Positions 35,801 to 48,779 of a stretch of 64,000 nucleotides of DNA are shown one piece after another. The stretch lies in contig JAXDDX010000056.1 in assembly GCA_034670405.1 (NCBI GenBank), positions 2,316,001-2,380,000 on the forward strand, written 5' to 3'. Both the position numbers and the translations under genes were made by a program. A model generated the notes under the pieces. That model searched no databases. It was given only the letters and a program-made list of their open reading frames with translations, and was not told the origin of the DNA. Source of the stretch: Hoplostethus atlanticus. Taxonomy: Eukaryota; Chordata; Actinopteri; Trachichthyiformes; Trachichthyidae. Position 1 is the first letter of the stretch, and the number at the start of each line of letters is the position of its first letter.

Positions 35801-38800
35801 GACTCTGTACTCTCCAGCACAGCATCAGTAGAGCACTGGAAAATCTTCTCACATATTTTGGTTTGGTTGGCATCTGGAGCCATAGCCTCCCCAAGGTTCT
35901 TGTCAGAGGACAGAGAAGACTTTAAGTCACTCGGACCAACAGTGGTTTCCATCACTGATGCAGCCTCCTTTTCAAAATCTTGGTCAGTTTCCACCACATG
36001 CATGTCAGATCTCAAGGTCAAAGTATCTTGTTCACCATCTTTATCAGGCAGAGGTAACATGAAATGATCTTCGCTGATATCATATGACAAAGGTGTTATG
36101 TCTCCTCCTTCATTGGGCTCTGCTTCAGATATCACAATAGTATCCACTTGGTTGGAAACCATTTCTCTCTGATCCATCTCTTCCTTTTGGGCATCAGCAA
36201 AAGACTCAGCTCTAACAGAACCATCAGAGCAGAGACTACTCGCTAGTTCTGAGGCCTCACCTGCAGCAAGCTCTGTGTGCTGCTCAAAATAAACATCAGT
36301 GTATTTCTCCTCTTTGTGGTCTCTCTGAAACTGAATGATAGAAACAGCAGCATCCATTTCTTGAATTATGGGATACTCTGGTTCCTCTGATGGGTGAGCT
36401 TCAGGCACTGCGGTCTCTTTCATTGTTGAATCACAAGGCAGCGATGGTGTTTTGTATGAAGGGGACTGTCCAGTGGCATCAAGTTTGTTTTCACTTGTGA
36501 AGCTCTTCCAGTGAACTTTCACTGTCTCATTTATCACTTGGCCTTCACATTCTATCTGGACGAAGCATTTGATCTTGCCACTTTCTCCTCTTGTTGCTCT
36601 AAGAACAGTCAACTGTAATAACTTGTCTATTATGAGCTCCGATAACTTATCCATGGCACCATCGTCCCAGGAGCCATGTAACGCATCAAAGCCTTCAAGC
36701 TCACATAGAAATGCCTGTGGGGGAGTTTCAATCAGTTCAAGTGGCATTTCTCTCACGTCCCTCACATTGACTTGGGCCTTGTTTCCATAGTCCACAAAGA
36801 GAATGGACAGTATGTCTCCATCTTTGCTGATGACTTCTGCACGATACCACAGCTCATCATCTGTATAAAGAGCAATGCATGGGCTCCCAGGGGAGAGAGA
36901 GGTTGCATCAACAGGCTTGTGCGGTGCTGCATTCCCTACTTCTGAGACAATTAGTGTGACCTGATCAAGTTCTTCTGAGTTGGCAGACTGACACCAAAAG
37001 GACTGAGCACCATCTATGGTTGCGACGTAAGCCTCCAACTGTTGTCCCTCTATGAAGTCAAGTTTGAGATGACACAGAGGCCAGGAGTTCAATCTAGATT
37101 TCTTAGGTGACATCTGACTGCTGGTGGAGGTCTGGTCAGGCTTTTCCTTCACTTGTTCAAGTTTCTCCGAAATGACTTCAGAAAAAGCAGTTGGACCTCT
37201 AGTAGGTACTTTACACATGACTTTCACACCACGGTCTTCAAGGCTGACTTCCCACACAGATCCTGATCGTCTGATAAACCGGCACTTCAGTTCCTTGTCT
37301 CCATTACCAATGTCTTTTTTGAAAGTTGACACAACTTCTGGATCCAGCACTAACTCTTCTCCAAGAGCTGCAGCTTCACTCAGCATACAGTGTGTGCTGT
37401 ATGTGGGAAATTGCAAGAAGGGTTGGTCGAGTCTGCACATCTTAGAAATGGATATCATTGCTGTATTTCCAAAGTCAACAAACTCAACAAGGGCCATTGT
37501 GTTTCCATGGATTTCTCTTACAACTGCACGGTACCATGAGGAATCCTCTGGGAACTCTGCCTGAACAAGATTACCTGGATGCACATCTTTAATGTCAATG
37601 GTTTTAGTTGTTGACTGACAATCATTGAGTTTTTCCACAATGGAGAATAAGTCATCCTCCTCCCTGACAAATTGCACAAAGAAACTCAGGGGGCTGTTGC
37701 AGTGCGAGACAAAGACATCTGCTTCCATACCTGATGTTATGGACTTTGAGGGCAGGTCTGCTAGTTTAGGGAGAGCTTTAATCTCAGGTTCTGTGGGCAT
37801 GTAGCCTTTCTTCTGAGATTCTTTGTCGGATGATTTGGATGTGATGAACTGTTTGGGGTCAGTGGGAAAATTTTGTTTTATTGGTGTGGTATGAGACTCA
37901 TCTCTCATACTACTTGGTGTCCCATCAGATGAGTGCCTTTGATGTGGTGGTCTGTACAGCTTTAATGTGGGAGCTTTGACCTTCTGACTGTTTTCACTAA
38001 CAGCCTTTTCACGTAAAGGCTTTGGAGCAGACCACAGATTAGCTTTGGAAGATTTTTTCTCATCTTCCATTGGACACACTGGTTTAAGGGTAGACCACTG
38101 GTTTGTCTTTGGGGTTTGTGCATAATCTTCGATTTCTGTAGCTTGTTTTGGGACGGTCTTAGGAGTCTTTTGTTCATGATTTGCAGAGACCACGCGTTCT
38201 CTCCTATCCTCATACACAACCTGCTCTTCTCTCTGCATTTCAACGTGAAACTTCTTCTTGATCTTGGAATTGAGTTGAGTTTTGCCATTATACAGCTCAA
38301 CCAGCAGTTTACCACCCGGTTCTTTGGCCACTACTAGCGCTCTGAATGCATGTTCTGTCGCATTACTCTCAAACCAACTGTTTACATCCCTTGGAACATT
38401 GGCTGGGACATCAGAGAGACTACATTCAACAGCTTGCACAGGCACGGACATGATGTCACTAGCCTCCCTGGGAACTGGAAGCAAGTCAGACTTGTCCACT
38501 TCAAGCGTGTCACCATAATCCACAAAGTGAACCAGGATTGATGGCTGTGTGGCCTTGATCTGTCCCCTGTACCAGTGCCCATCAGTGTATTTTGCGAAGC
38601 ACACAGTTCCAAAGATTGTTGGGAGCTTTGCCTTCTTAAGCTGATGACACAGAGTGCTTAATTTCATTGTGAGATCATTCAACACATCAGCTTTCCTCTC
38701 AAGCTGGCAGAAGAACTGATGAACATCGTTCACACATGTCACTGTGACCATTTCTTCTGTTCCTGTTTTGATGTTGTGTGTTGAATAGCAGTACGAGTCC

Positions 38801-41550
38801 AGACGAAAAAAGGACCCGGAGGCTTTCTTGGGAGGTACACTTTTGGCAAGAGTTGCCATATGGGTGCAGACACTTTCAAAGGGTGTTTCTAGAGCCACAA
38901 TGTTGAAAACAACCTTCTGCTCATTGTACATGACCGCATATATGGTGCACTTTAAAATCACATGGTTGGATGCAGCAGTATCCACAAAGTCCTGGAACTG
39001 AGCTATTGCTTCCTCATCCCAATCATTCATCGTTGATGTGGGGTCAGCAGGGTTGTACAGGCTGCATCGAAAGGCTTGACCTTTCAGATTCAGGAATGCT
39101 GGGCATATCCTCCTCAGGTCATAGAGGGAGACTGTCTTCATCTGGCCATAATCAACAAACAACACATCTACATGAGGCGTCACATGTTTGTGAATTACAA
39201 GGGCTCTGTACCACATTCCATTATCTGGATGGCGAGCAACACATGCCGTTTCCACAAAAGGCTGAAACTGACTACTTGCATAGTAAGTCTGCATGTCTTG
39301 CATAAGCAATTTCAAGTGCCCTGAGTTTTGTACTAGTTGGCACCAGAAGTCATTTGGGCTTTCAATGTAAGACACACTGACATCAAGGGCACTTCCTATG
39401 GGAAACATGTACTCCTTAAAGGTAGTAGTTCTGCTTTCGTTGCTGGTGGAGCCGAAACTGTTTTGGTTTTGTAAAGAAATTCCACTGTTCCTGTAAACTT
39501 CAGTGGCACTCAGTTTCTGTGCTGCAGGAATAACTGCAGGTCGCATAGTCATCTTGTTTTTGGGTTGTTTCTGTGCCTCATCCTTCTCAGCAAGGCCAGA
39601 AATGCACATCAGCTTACTGACATCTCTCTCTCTCGGTGCTGCAGAATCTGTCAACTGAACAACATAACCACCATCACATTTTGCTGTCACATGTACATTC
39701 AGGACTTTATCTATGACTGCTTTGGTGAAAAAGTCAGTGGCACTATGGCTCCATCTCTCATCTTTTGGCTTGACACCAGACAGCTTACATTTCAATGCAA
39801 GGTGGGGCAGCTTTTTGAACTTGTCAGGAAGGGCCCTAAAGCTACTCCTATCAATCACTTCGGTGTTTCCATAATCAACAAAGAATACCTTGATTTGCAT
39901 GTCACCAACTTCAGACACAACTGCTCTGTAGAAATCACCGTCTTTTGCTTTGGCAGCACAGTAGAGGCCAACAGTTGGATTTTTCACAACATTTTCATTC
40001 ACTGATTCCCTGTAAAAATCAGAGATGCTATCCATCAGTTGGTCCAACTCATTTGCATACGTCTGTGTTTGTATCCAGAACTCTGATGGGTTGGACACAT
40101 GCTGTACAACTGCCACATGAGACGAGTTGAGGGGGAGGTCTTCAATGGGCAACCTCTCCTTAATTTGTTTTCCCTCTGTTCCCTTCACTCCTGGGCTTTC
40201 TTGTCCAACTGGATGCTGACATCTATATGTAGTACTGCGGATGGTATAATCTCCAGGTGATTTTTCACACTCCAGCAAACCCCTCTCCTTAGAGCTGAAC
40301 AAGTTGTTAAGGTTTCTGTTTTCATCTCCATAGAGCGTGACATAGTGAACACCCTCACAGAGGCTTTGGTACTCAAATTTGGCGATCACCGTCTTGTACA
40401 GGAGTAGGGACCTGAGATAGTCGATCTGGGTGGCTGTCCATCCCACACCTTTGTCAATGACTCCATGGAGGGAACAAATGTAAGTCACAACTGGCATCCT
40501 GAAGAACTCTGCAGGCAATGGTCTTACATTCTCCACTTTAACAAACTGTTTCAAGCCATAGTCAACATTCAGTACTTCCACCACCTTGTTGGTAGGAAAT
40601 ACCTGCTGTAAAACACACCGGTACCAGCTACCATCACTTCCTCTTGCAGCACAGGGAGACCCAAGCATATCAGGACTTATGTTGGAAGTTCCCAGTCTGC
40701 CCTCATAGTGCTGTGTGATCTGCTCTGTGAGTTTCTTTAGCTCTTGTGAGAAAACCTTCAACTGGCAGAAAACACGCTGTGGATTTGTCACTTCTGTGAT
40801 GATGACAGTCTCCACGGTTCCTGTTGGCAGCTCTGGGTACATGAAAAGCTGTTGCTTGTGCATTGGATCACCTGGTCCCACAGGTTCATTTCTCATGGAC
40901 TTCTGCTGAGTCTCTGTGGAGACTGCAGCTCCACTGTGGGAGTGCAGTGACCCAAGTACAAAGTCCTTGAACCTTTCAGCAGACAACTTCTTGGCAAATC
41001 CCATTTCGTACATTTGATTGGATATGCAGGGGATGTGGAGGAGAAAAGTTCTGTTGGGCACCAAGACATCTTGGACATATGCATTCACCGATTTCCCAGC
41101 GAGAGATTTCAGAAACTCCATAGCCGTCTGAGACCACCTGTTATCAGGCGAGAGTGGTGCCACATTAGACAGCACGCAGAATTCCACTTCAGGTGGCAGG
41201 AGGAAGTGCTCTTTCTTACCCCATGCCAGCATGTTTGTGGTGGCACTGTGCATCCACCCTTTGTCAATAAGGAACACATTGTAATTTGAGCCATTTCTTG
41301 AGACTATGCGGGACCTGTACCAAGTATTATCCACCTGAAACAAGCACTGGTCACCAGGATGTCCGTCAAACTCATGAAATATTTCTCCAGGAGACTGAAT
41401 ATCTTGTGCCAAGTACTGATAGTCTGCTTTCTTGCCCTGGTTAAAGTTGCCCCAGAGCTCCACAAGCATACAGAGGGGATTCAAATTGACCCCGTTTATG
41501 AGAATTTGTACATCTGATCCTGGTGTAGGGAGTCCATGGATTGAAGACAT
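26830..41550 (-). CDS. tdrd6: tudor domain-containing protein 6, germ-granule scaffold, with a long multi-exon acidic tail
   Basis: The main exon (41550-35649, 1967 codons) matches TDRD6 and carries seven tudor repeats with WYR and VDYG-type cores near residues 78, 310, 540, 780, 995, 1340 and 1570 (the first has FLIDKG). Translation continues through 24 more exons: 35417-35296, 34921-34841, 34743-34683, 34520-34438, 33969-33915, then four cassettes (33499-33423, 33204-33150, 32728-32661, 32572-32509; 31876-31800, 31581-31527, 31108-31041, 30952-30889; 30170-30094, 29996-29942, 29806-29739, 29650-29587; 28868-28792, 28694-28640, 28504-28437, 28348-28285), then 27853-27786, 27492-27435 and 26939-26830. 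All are in phase, giving 2531 residues. Tail exons 2-3 form an eighth, diverged tudor unit. The family protein binds dimethyl-arginine on Piwi-pathway partners and organises nuage, chromatoid bodies or germ plasm. Reading through the first donor would stop after five codons, a possible short isoform. Confidence 0.93.
28285..33499 (-). repeat. tandem array of four 4-exon coding cassettes in tdrd6
   Basis: Each cassette has exons of 77, 55, 68 and 64 nt, 264 nt or 88 codons, entering and leaving in phase 1, so gain or loss of a cassette keeps the frame. Starts of the 77-nt exons are at 33499, 31876, 30170 and 28868, spaced 1623, 1706 and 1302 bp. Encoded motifs are APTEEEVEGDVALQEEVPC, DNLKIEEETLAQHEDKHS (or DNLMVAEE..), SEPPTYTVPSQNT and PIEEACLADVCI. 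The introns repeat as well, including a non-coding block after each 64-nt exon (near 27960-28230, 29260-29500, 30560-30800, 32200-32410). Confidence 0.92.
34841..35417 (-). other. eighth, diverged tudor unit split over two tdrd6 tail exons
   Basis: Exon 35417-35296 encodes ASTCVVWSPAVKSWCKARVL and exon 34921-34841 continues VVLVDYDTEMIVNPDSVF. Together they align with the C-terminal segment of human TDRD6 that I recall as GSKCVVW..TWSKCEI..EEIVNPENVW. WCKA replaces WYRA and DYD replaces DYG, so the aromatic cage is probably incomplete. Confidence 0.7.
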
Positions 41551-43026
41551 TTTGCTTCTTTGTAGAATTCCAGATTTCCATCAGTCAGCTCTCATCAGTA
41601 CAGTTTTCATGTCAGCACTGAACGTATCTGAAAAACATGCACGTGCATACACACATACTACATTGATCAGCGTCTTGTTAACAGAAGCTAGTGTAAGTAG
41701 TGGCTACTAGATGTGTGTTAATGTTAACATGTTAGCCAAGCCAACCCTGGATTGCCCATGTTCATCCTTGGTCCCATACTCTTCTTGATCTATATGCTTC
41801 CACTGGTTCATATTATTAGAAAACATAACATTAGCTTCCATTTTTACACCAACATTACCCAACTGTAACTGCCTGTTATCCCTGGTGATATGAAGCACTG
41901 TCTGTTTTCCAAAACTGTATTCTGGATATTCAAAACTGGATATCTTTAAAATGTCTTATAGTTAAACACAAACAACACAAATAACAGTTAAACACAAATT
42001 GTCCCACTCTCCACTTATGTGACTAGCTACAGACAAATTAGCTACGGAAATCAGTAGTCATCTTTGACTCTAATCTAAGCTTTGATAAACATGTCAAATC
42101 GGTGGTACAGTCATGCTTCCTGCAACTCAGGAGACTTAGATTCATTTTTATCTTTTAATCACTTGGAGATCATAATCATTAACATTGTAATTCTCTATAC
42201 ACCTGTCTAAGCCAACAAAGTATATCCAGATGACAGTTTGTTCAAAATGCTGCAGCCAGACTTGAACGGAAAAGACAAAACACATTACACCAATTTCAGC
42301 TTCTCCATTGGTTTCCAGTAAAATTCAGGATTGATTTTAAAATTTCACTGATCACCTGTACGGCATGCTTGGGGCTAACACATAACTATATCTCTGAGCT
42401 TGTAATCCCCTGTGAGCCTAAACACAGCCTGAGATCTCCAGGAAGGATTTTTTTTTGGTTGTTCCAGAGTCCAAAGAAGGGTGACCTAGACTTTTCTTTT
42501 TCCTTTTACAATATTTAATAAAAACTTTCAATAAATTCAATGTACTTAAGGTTTACATTTTTAATCACATGTAATATATTTTTGGGAAAGCATCGGAAAT
42601 ACCCTTTTACTATCATTATCCTATTAACCTTAAGGGGAGTAGTGAGTGAGCGCAGGATAACTCAAGCGCTTCTTCGAGTACTCCATGATAGCTAGCTAAG
42701 GGAATAACTTACTTTAGTTTTAGTGACTTTTAGTTTTGGCCAAATTCGTAATATTTCGATTACTAACAGCATTGTGCGGTTTCACAGCAAAATAATCCTA
42801 AAATGCAGCGTTTATATCACAATTTATGTTAACATTTAGACCCTCATTAATGAGCGTTTTTGAATGTTCATTAGATGCTAACTAAATTAGCGATACCTAA
42901 CGTCAGATATCTCGACCACTTGACTTGGGCCAAATGAAAGCACAGCAGCGGGTGGCAGCAACAAATCTCAAACTGGCGAGATTAAACAGGTTAATTACTT
43001 CCATAGCACACTTGGAGCAACTCACC
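41551..43026 (-). other. tdrd6 5' UTR exons and leader intron
   Basis: An acceptor (TTTTTCAG before ATACG) places the leader part of the main exon at 41551-41627. A consensus donor (AACGG before GTGAG) at 43025-43024 suggests a non-coding first exon ending at 43026. The leader contains a nine-codon upstream frame, 41610-41581, closed 30 nt before the start codon. Confidence 0.5.
42050..42490 (+). pseudogene. LINE reverse-transcriptase C-terminal fragment
   Basis: Broken frames translate to AARLERKRQNTLHQFQLLHW, FPVKFRIDFKI, HNYISELVIPCEPKHSLRS and related pieces, matching the LHWLPV..RI.FK and Y..ELL...P...LRS signature at the end of many non-LTR reverse transcriptases. Stops and frameshifts make it a relic in the tdrd6 leader intron. 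Confidence 0.75.
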
Positions 43027-43029
43027 CGT

Positions 43030-45500
43030 TTTATTCCCCACGGTCATGCCCCGACTTCTTGAATATGATCCTAGTGGACACTAACGTTACTAACGCTAGC
43101 GCTGGCTAAATTGACCCAACAAATCCACACAGCCGTGGCGGCGGACCGCTCAAATGTTATAGATTTGGTTCAATTTCGATTATCTATTGTTCTGTTCTCG
43201 ACGGACACATCAATATTGATCGTGTGTTGTGCTTCCAAAGATTTTTAGTGTAAATATAAACTGAATTACTCCACCGCAAACTGTCGTCAACCTGTAGCAA
43301 AGTTTTTAACGTTAACTAGCCAGAAAATACGCATGCCGCGCTTTGCAAAAGATGACCTTTTTGTCCGACCCGGAACTGTGGAGCTTTTTGACCCGTCACA
43401 GAAATGAACATTTCATAATTTTGTTGTCACCCTGGACTTTTTCTAAATATTTTTTAATTTGCCTTTTCACGTTATTATTTTACCTTATAGCCAGCTCAGT
43501 TGATTCTGAGTTTTGCAGAATTGACACCCTCTGAAGACACACAATATATTAATACTACTAATAATATCATAATAATGTATTTTATATCATAATAATGTTG
43601 TAAAACTAAAGAAAAAATACATACCTTTACAAACACCATAAAAATCAGCTTACCAATAAATAATTTCATATCACCAAGCACAAGAGCTTGCCACATGATA
43701 GGCTGCTGGTTGTGCAGAAAAGCTGATCCGGTGACTCAGATCAGTAATTTGACCACTACTTACTACATTTAGGTCCCCCATCCAGATTTAGCTAATTTTT
43801 ATAAAGCTCTATGAAATGAAAGATGTTCAACTATACTCCAGCAGTGGCCTTTAATGTGACCTGAAGGTTTGTGGGTTTCCATGGAGGATCTAACAGAGTA
43901 CCTCTGAAAGGGGAATACCACTGAATTTTGCATAATTTATGCTATGATAGTGGTCTACACCATTCAGTCCATTTCAGTGCACACGTCTTGTGTTGTCCTA
44001 TAACACCAGCAGTGACATTTTGCAACATTGCTAAGAAAAGTGCTGTCCACATAAAGCTACTGAGAGTTCATCCCAATCCCAAACTGTGATGCCACAACGG
44101 TGTACAGTTTCATAGAAAGGGGGAACATGGCCATATGGTGATTTTTCTGGAAATAATGGCGGTGATATCTGATTGCACTGCTGCAATGTAAAGCTCATTT
44201 GGATGCAAAATTTCTGAGAAACATTCTGAGAGCATGCAAAATTAGTCACCCATTTATATCAGTACAGTAGCTCAATGCAGGCTTATTTTGCTGGTATAGC
44301 TTTTTACAGAAATGTGTTGCTTAACATCTAAACCTTCATCCGGTCTAAAAAGTTAAGTTCTCAGAGGGGGAAAAATAACATGTGAACCTGATGAGTTAGT
44401 GTTTGTTAGTGCCAGGGAATCCCAAGCCTCAAAATGGATTATATCTCAACAGGATGTCTTCATTAAGGACTTAAATATCTCTTTAAGGCCTGAAAAAGAA
44501 TGAAGGCTCAAAATATTGCTCAAGTTGTATATGTTTTGGTTTGAAGAAATGGTTTAGAATGGGTCATGAGGAAAGTGTTGCTTCAGAAAATATTTCACCA
44601 ATGCCTTTCCTTTATATAGACAGGGTGCAGACACAGAGAAACTGTTAACTTTCTGCAGCCAGTTAGTGGAGTTTACAAGCTTGGGAGAACATCTCTCATT
44701 GTATGCTTAATCACTTTCACAATCACAAATTTTAGACGAGCATAAGCAAGATTTGGTGTCATGAGAATAATATTTACAGAACCTTTTTGGGAAGTTCAAG
44801 TTTATTTTGAAATCAGCACTGTAACCATGGTTGAACAATACACGTTGTCTTTTTAAGGCTAATTTAATTATTGTCTTGGATAACCACTACACCAATTTGT
44901 TTGACAAAAGTGGTAGAATTGATAATCTGTGTGCTTGAGATCTGGTTCACACCCACAGTTGGTGTTCCTTGAAAATTTGCCCCCCATGAAAACAGTCAAC
45001 GTTCCTTTTTTATTTATTACCCCATATGCTCATTTAATGCCAAATAGCAACATGTGATATGCCTAAATCACTGGCTAAAATGACTGGTGCAAGGGCACAA
45101 ATAAAGACATTAGTAAGAATTGGTCTGAAGTATGAGAGATAAACTGCAGAAATTACAAGGGAACCAGAAGGAAGAGGGATTAAAATAAGGAATACATCCA
45201 GAAAAAACAGGCCTAGGCTGTTGGCAAGTATGATTAGAAGACAGGCTCAAGCAAAAGCCACCAGGTTTTTCTGTTTACAGTAAGTTAAATTATCCCTTAC
45301 ACCTTTTAAAAATATTTCAGGGACAATGCACATTAATCAACATTACTGTGAATATACCAGTGTTAGTCAACCGGCTAATTTTCAACTGCTGCCCCTGGGT
45401 ACAATGTTAATTTGCCAATCAAAACAATAAAATACAATATCATGCAAAGCAATGTAGGGAGATTGAAAAGATATTGTACAGTGACAGCAACATGTATCAT
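43030..45500. other. intergenic stretch upstream of tdrd6
   Basis: The first few hundred bases probably carry the tdrd6 promoter. I see no coding exon. A phrase near 43910 (GGGGAATACCACTGAATTTT) echoes the start of the pla2g7 intronic repeats but the similarity soon fades. Confidence 0.45.
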
Positions 45501-45505
45501 AAAAA

Positions 45506-45840
45506 TCAGCAAGATTGCATAATGCTGAGGCTCTCAGGTTTCTTATCTAACACCTTGAGAGACTGTTTGTATATAGACTGAATAGACCTAAATGTGTCAC
45601 CAGCAAGAGACCAGCTAGACAAACAGTATATATAATGGCATGGAAGTAATGCTGAACAGGAAAGGTCCTGGAATAGACCCTGTGACACACCGACATTGTA
45701 GTTTAGAGTAGGTGATGTATCACCGTTCACCATAACACCCTGGGTTCTATTGTCGAGATAGGGTTTCAGCCAACATAGAGCATCTGGGGAGAAGTTTAAT
45801 TTTTCTATACGGATATTGTGATTAACCATATCAATATATA
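45506..45840 (-). pseudogene. LINE reverse-transcriptase fragment
   Basis: The minus-strand frame reads LKPYLDNRTQGVMVNG, then NVGVSQGLFQ and LKVLDKKPESL, i.e. the W..SYL..R.Q.V.VNG, GVPQGS and LDKKP motifs of teleost non-LTR retrotransposons. The piece between GVSQG and LDKKP is shortened and the YxDD-like catalytic site is lost, so it is a dead fragment. Confidence 0.8.
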
Positions 45841-46059
45841 TAATATTTTGGATTTGATATTCTCTAGCTGTTAGCTGTTTCAGTAGAGTGATGGGCTCTG
45901 GAAAAAAAATGCATCTCTACAATAATAGCCACTACTACTACAACTACTATATAATAAAAACAGGTCCTGTGTGTTTTCGTGTGCTGTCATTTGTCATCAG
46001 CTGAATTTTCGTTTAATTAATTTTTAAAAACATCAAGTTCTACCTCTAATGTTTTTGTG

Positions 46060-46207
46060 AATGGGACAGGAAGTGCGCACTAGAAAGCGGAAGTACGTCA
46101 CCAGTTCGCGACCACATTTCCTGTGTTGCTGCCATTTTAACGTTAAACGCTGGAAAGCAGTCTGTTTATTGTTCTGTGGTCTTATTTACACATAAAAGTA
46201 TCTCATC
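46060..46207 (+). promoter_or_regulatory. sf3b6 promoter and 5' UTR
   Basis: Immediately upstream of the sf3b6 start lies GCGGAAGTACGTCA (near 46087-46100), an ETS site abutting a CRE-like half site, followed by a second ETS-like element in inverse orientation (ATTTCCTG near 46114). This is a typical TATA-less housekeeping promoter arrangement. Confidence 0.55.
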
Positions 46208-48269
46208 ATGGCTATGCAAGCAGCGAAACGAGCTAATGTAAGTTCCGACACGTCGACTGTTCTGAAACAATTATCAAACGGACGGAGGTGTTTTTTGATG
46301 GACATAATTGTAACGTCAGCTTAGTTAGCTAGCTAGCTAGAGCTAACGCGAGCTGACGTAGATAGCACGACGTTAGCCACTCAGCTAACGAACTGAAACT
46401 CAGACTGCCGAAATAAAAACATGCTGCACACTCATGCTTTATTAAAACGAGTTAAAACCGATAAAATGTACACACCCAGGTGTTGCGTCAATGTATTTTG
46501 AGACACCTTTTGGTCAGACTTAGTTTTTGAACCATGTTGAGACTTTTAGCAGCGTAGTGTGTAGCTACGAAGTCTAATGTTCAGTAAGCAATCTAAAGTT
46601 TACCATTTTATTTGGAGGCATTGTGAATAGGATGTCAACTTTAATTTAGAACAGCTAACGTTACGCCATATATGTTAGAGAAGTGAATGTGGTTCTCTAT
46701 TTTGGATGTGAATTTCTGTTTCAGGGTTCACACTATTTTCTGGAACTGTACAAAACAAACATTCATTGCATCTGGTAACAGAAATATAAACAAATGTGTA
46801 AAGAACGTGCTAATTACATAATTCAAGTAAAAAGTAGTGTCAAAACTAGTGATAATAGTAATAACAGTACTATTTAACAAACATTCCAGGACTTCTTCCT
46901 CACATAGTTTTTGAAATTGGCTTAATGAAGTACAGCCTACAGGATTGCTGGTGAAAATAGTGCTGCCTTTATTTGGCTTTATACAGCATTGCAGAAGAGA
47001 TTTAGACAAACTGAAAAATGGTCCTCCATATTTGTGGCATGTATTGTTATTTAAAAAAAATTGAGTTTCCATATCAGTGGTCCAGTAAAGTATCTTCACG
47101 TACTTTAGTGGCTGTACTAATCTGTTGCCTTCATTTGGTTGTACAGGGTTACATTATATCCTCCTTAACTCCTCCAGTTTCAATGTGTTTAACTCTTCTA
47201 TTTTTCGTCCTGTCCTACAGATACGGTTACCTCCTGAGGTCAACAGAATCCTGTACATTAGGAACCTTCCATATAAGATCACAGCTGAGGAAATGTATGA
47301 TATTTTTGGGAAATATGGACCAATACGTCAAATCAGAACGTAAGTATTTAGGGTATGTAGTGTAGATTGCAGGAGTGTTCACATACAAACAGTCTGCTAT
47401 TTATTGGTCTATGTTGGAAGTTTTTTTCAATACCATTCTGATGCTCAATTTGATACTAGAATAATACAATTTTGATGCCACATGGATCTAACAGCACCAA
47501 TATCTGTAATGTGCATACATGAATTTATTTCTAGTAATCCACCATAAGATAGATATTCTAAACTGCTTAAATCAAAACAAAACTGCCGATATTGATCTTG
47601 TAACCATTCCTGTTTCTCAGAGGAAACACACCAGAATCAAGAGGAACAGCATATGTGGTGTATGAGGACATCTTTGATGCCAAGAACGCCTGTGACCACT
47701 TGTCAGGCTTCAATGTCTGCAATCGTTACCTGGTGGTCCTCTACTACAATGCAAACAGAGTATGTATGACCGTTACAGCATCTGTAGGCATGGTCAGGTC
47801 AAAGAGCAAAAAACGTAAGATTAAATAAGAAGATTATAGGTCATTCTCTTTACAGTCATCAGAAATAAGATGGATACTTTATTGATCCCCGGGGGGGAAA
47901 TTCAGGACAAACGTATTTAGAAACTTGTTGCTTAATGTGTTGCAACATCACATTCAAATAGTGTGTACTCAGTGGTATTTTACTGGAGATGTTCTGGAAG
48001 GTAATTTCCCTTAAAATAAAGAGTGCAGTACTTAATCATGGAGAAATCATATAGGTCATCTGTACACCACTAGTTTGATGGTGATACACTTAGACGTATG
48101 GGCTGGAAGATGTCAATTTGCACATGGAAAAATATTACTTGATCTAATTCTTTTTTCCTTTTTAATTAATCTCTTGCAGGCTTTCCAGAAAATGGATACA
48201 AAGAAGAAAGAGGAACAGCTGAAGCTTCTAAAAGAGAAATACGGCATCAACACAGACCCTCCAAAGTAG
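46208..48269 (+). CDS. sf3b6: splicing factor 3B subunit 6 (p14)
   Basis: Four coding exons, 46208-46237, 47221-47339, 47621-47759 and 48180-48269, all GT..AG and in phase, encode 125 residues, the length I recall for human SF3B6. The product is a single [23 protein letters not shown] contains RNP2, and [16 protein letters not shown] covers RNP1 with the Tyr that contacts the branch-point adenosine. The C-terminus is [20 protein letters not shown]. The protein sits in the SF3b part of U2 snRNP, bound to SF3B1, and lies near the branch adenosine. Differences from human are few and conservative (RQIRTGNTPES). Confidence 0.97.
47866..47910 (+). repeat. short dispersed-repeat tail in sf3b6 intron 3
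   Basis: GATACTTTATTGATCCCCGG followed by GGGAAATTCAG has the same signature as the copies near 8489, 54041 and 58372. Confidence 0.55.
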
Positions 48270-48770
48270 CCACCTGGAAAATGCCTCTTTTCCTCTCACC
48301 TCTGTGTCCAGAATTTGTATTTCTCCATCTGTTCAAATTCATGTCTTTATGAATTATTGAAATGACTTTATGCCAGCAATGTTAAGTGCTACAATTTTTG
48401 TTGAAATGTTCTGGGCAATATATCTTTTTTTACATGTGTAAAGTCATACACATATTTAGCTCCTCTGCCAGCTTGCCAGCTAGATTTTGGAATTGGACTT
48501 GAAAGTCATGGTGAGTTACCTGCCAAAATGGTTGGTAGATCAGACAAACTTTACAGTAACAGCAAAGGTTTACCAGCATTTGGATAGTGGCTGGTCGTAG
48601 TTTCACCACCATGATTAACACATACTGAAATATGCCTGAGCTCATTGTCTTTTTGTTTGGACTGTTTGAAGTTGTCATTTCAGTCCTCTTCTACAACCTT
48701 TTGAATTGAGAGCTAATCGTGGTCTGTAATGGGTGATACGAAATCAGTTTTTAATGTATATCTTCTGTAA

Positions 48771-48776
48771 AATAAA
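48771..48776 (+). terminator. poly(A) signal of sf3b6
   Basis: AATAAA just before AATGTTCC, about 500 nt past the sf3b6 stop codon. It is the first hexamer of this kind I noticed in the 3' UTR. Confidence 0.5.
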
Positions 48777-48779
48777 TGT

